Position numbers and translations under genes: made by a program. Shown piece after piece: positions 5,261 to 6,123 of a DNA stretch of 6,123 nucleotides (within the stretch, counting starts at the first letter, position 1; every line of letters begins with the position of its first letter). A model generated the notes under the pieces. The model saw only the letters and a list, made by a program, of their open reading frames with translations. It did not search any database and was not told the DNA's origin. The DNA is from Aquificaceae bacterium (lineage in GTDB: Bacteria; Aquificota; Aquificia; Aquificales; Aquificaceae): the NCBI GenBank assembly GCA_025057245.1, contig JANWYC010000068.1:1-6123 (forward strand), read 5' to 3'.

Positions 5261-6123
5261 GAGTGGGTTTTATAGGTTTGGGAAGTTTAGGCAAGGCTAT
5301 AGCAAAAAGGCTTTTAGAACAGGGCGTTGAACTGCTCCTGTGGAACAGAAGTAAAGAGAAAGCCCTGAGCTTGGGCGTGCCAGTGGCTGAAAGCCCCGCA
5401 GAGCTGATAAAGCAGGTGGAAAGGGTTTTTGTAATAGTTTTTGACTCTCAGGCTTCTGAGCAAGTTATCTTTGGAAGGGATGGTCTGTGTGATGGTGGAC
5501 TAAAGGGTAAGACGGTCATAGACATGACCACAAACCATCCTACCTACGCACAGTTTGCCTCCGAGGAAGTTAAAAACTTGGGTGGCTATTACCTTGATGC
5601 ACCCATTCTGGGTAGCGTAATACCTGCGGAGAGAGGCGAGCTGACTGCAATAGTGGGTGGCAACAGGGAAAAGTTTGAGGAGAACAAGCTCCTCTTTGAA
5701 AAGTTCTGTAAAAAAATCTTCTATGTGGGAGAAGCTGGCAACGCTACAAAGCTCAAGCTAATAAACAACATAGTTTTAGGTGGCTTCATGCAAGTGCTTT
5801 CTGAAGCAATAGGCATAGGTGAGTTAGCGGGTTTTGACAGAAGCCTTCTAATAGATGTTCTTGAGAACGGCGCAGGAAGGTCTTATCTGCTTGAGGTGAA
5901 AAAGAAAAAACTACTTCAAAGAGACTACTCGGTGCACTTCTTCGTTGACCTTATACACAAAGACCTACACTACGCAGAGGATATGGTAAAAGAGTTGGGT
6001 GCTTTCACCTTTTCCTTGCAGAACGTAAAAAACTCCTACGGACTGCTAAAATACTTAGGCAAAGGTGAGGAGGACTTCTCAGCCCTCGTAGAGCTCCATA
6101 GGCTTATTACCACTCAAAATCCT
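5257..6123 (+). CDS. Beta-hydroxyacid dehydrogenase (3-hydroxyisobutyrate dehydrogenase/GLYR1 family), 3' end outside window
   Basis: An open frame of 289 codons runs to the window edge without a stop; the family is usually about 285-300 residues, so little is missing. The N-terminal Rossmann fold starts MRVGFIGLGSLG (GxGxxG, residues 7-12). After the second strand comes LLLWNRS (38-44), where an Arg rather than an acidic residue suggests NADP(H) preference. The substrate motif reads DMTTNHP (89-95), close to the D-x-S/T-T-x-x-P norm. The catalytic segment is GEAGNATKLKLINN (158-171), with Lys167 aligning to the catalytic Lys and Asn171 to the conserved Asn. The GN-x-x-K-x-KL form resembles glyoxylate/succinic semialdehyde reductase-like members more than classical valine-pathway HIBADH, so the substrate may be a small aldehyde or hydroxyacid. 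Its ATG overlaps the previous stop by 4 bp, with only a weak GAG upstream. The family is sure; the substrate is open. Confidence 0.93.
   Translation, partial: MRVGFIGLGSLGKAIAKRLLEQGVELLLWNRSKEKALSLGVPVAESPAELIKQVERVFVIVFDSQASEQVIFGRDGLCDGGLKGKTVIDMTTNHPTYAQFASEEVKNLGGYYLDAPILGSVIPAERGELTAIVGGNREKFEENKLLFEKFCKKIFYVGEAGNATKLKLINNIVLGGFMQVLSEAIGIGELAGFDRSLLIDVLENGAGRSYLLEVKKKKLLQRDYSVHFFVDLIHKDLHYAEDMVKELGAFTFSLQNVKNSYGLLKYLGKGEEDFSALVELHRLITTQNP

Overview
This 6.1-kb window looks like chromosome from a thermophilic bacterium. The Aquificaceae (Aquifex, Hydrogenobacter or Thermocrinis type) are the best guess. Reasons: proteins rich in Glu and Lys, mainly AGA/AGG arginine codons, very tight gene packing, moderate GC (roughly 42-48% in most genes by hand count), and a sigma factor resembling the Aquifex flagellar FliA as I remember it. 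The assignment is inference, since no marker RNA is present.

Layout. On the left (+ strand) an unrecognised low-GC ORF (5-361, about 35% GC by hand count) runs with an ATGA overlap into fliA (358-1044), the flagellar sigma-28 factor. fliA meets the next transcription unit tail to tail, with a 29-bp overlap of coding sequence. From 4934 down to 1016 on the - strand lies a compact five-gene cluster: a double-ACT-domain protein, peptide deformylase (def), a catalytically intact M16 zinc peptidase, an M16 paralogue that has lost every metal ligand, and a 99-residue helical protein of unknown function. Three of its four junctions overlap by 1-4 bases; the exception is a 55-bp gap before the active M16 gene, which carries a candidate promoter and an inverted repeat. 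On the right, starting only 14 bp from the ACT gene and running the other way, are a 103-residue unknown protein and a beta-hydroxyacid dehydrogenase (5257 to the window end, no stop reached), joined by an ATGA overlap.

How the genes may work together. The two M16 genes almost certainly encode a heterodimeric peptidase, with one catalytic and one non-catalytic partner, and both have an N-terminal hydrophobic segment suggesting export. Deformylase acts on nascent chains in the cytoplasm. The ACT protein is probably an amino-acid-responsive regulator of the GcvR type. The dehydrogenase is probably an NADP(H)-linked aldehyde/hydroxyacid enzyme. No pathway linking all of them is evident.

No complete novel system is evident. 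The points most worth following are start-site and promoter architecture: a shared ATATTAAAA-N7-ATG arrangement at two cluster starts with a looser version at fliA, a conflict between two possible starts of the active M16 gene, the very short divergent gap, and the unidentified low-GC ORF fused translationally to fliA. No RNA genes, mobile elements, CRISPR arrays or convincing intrinsic terminators were seen.
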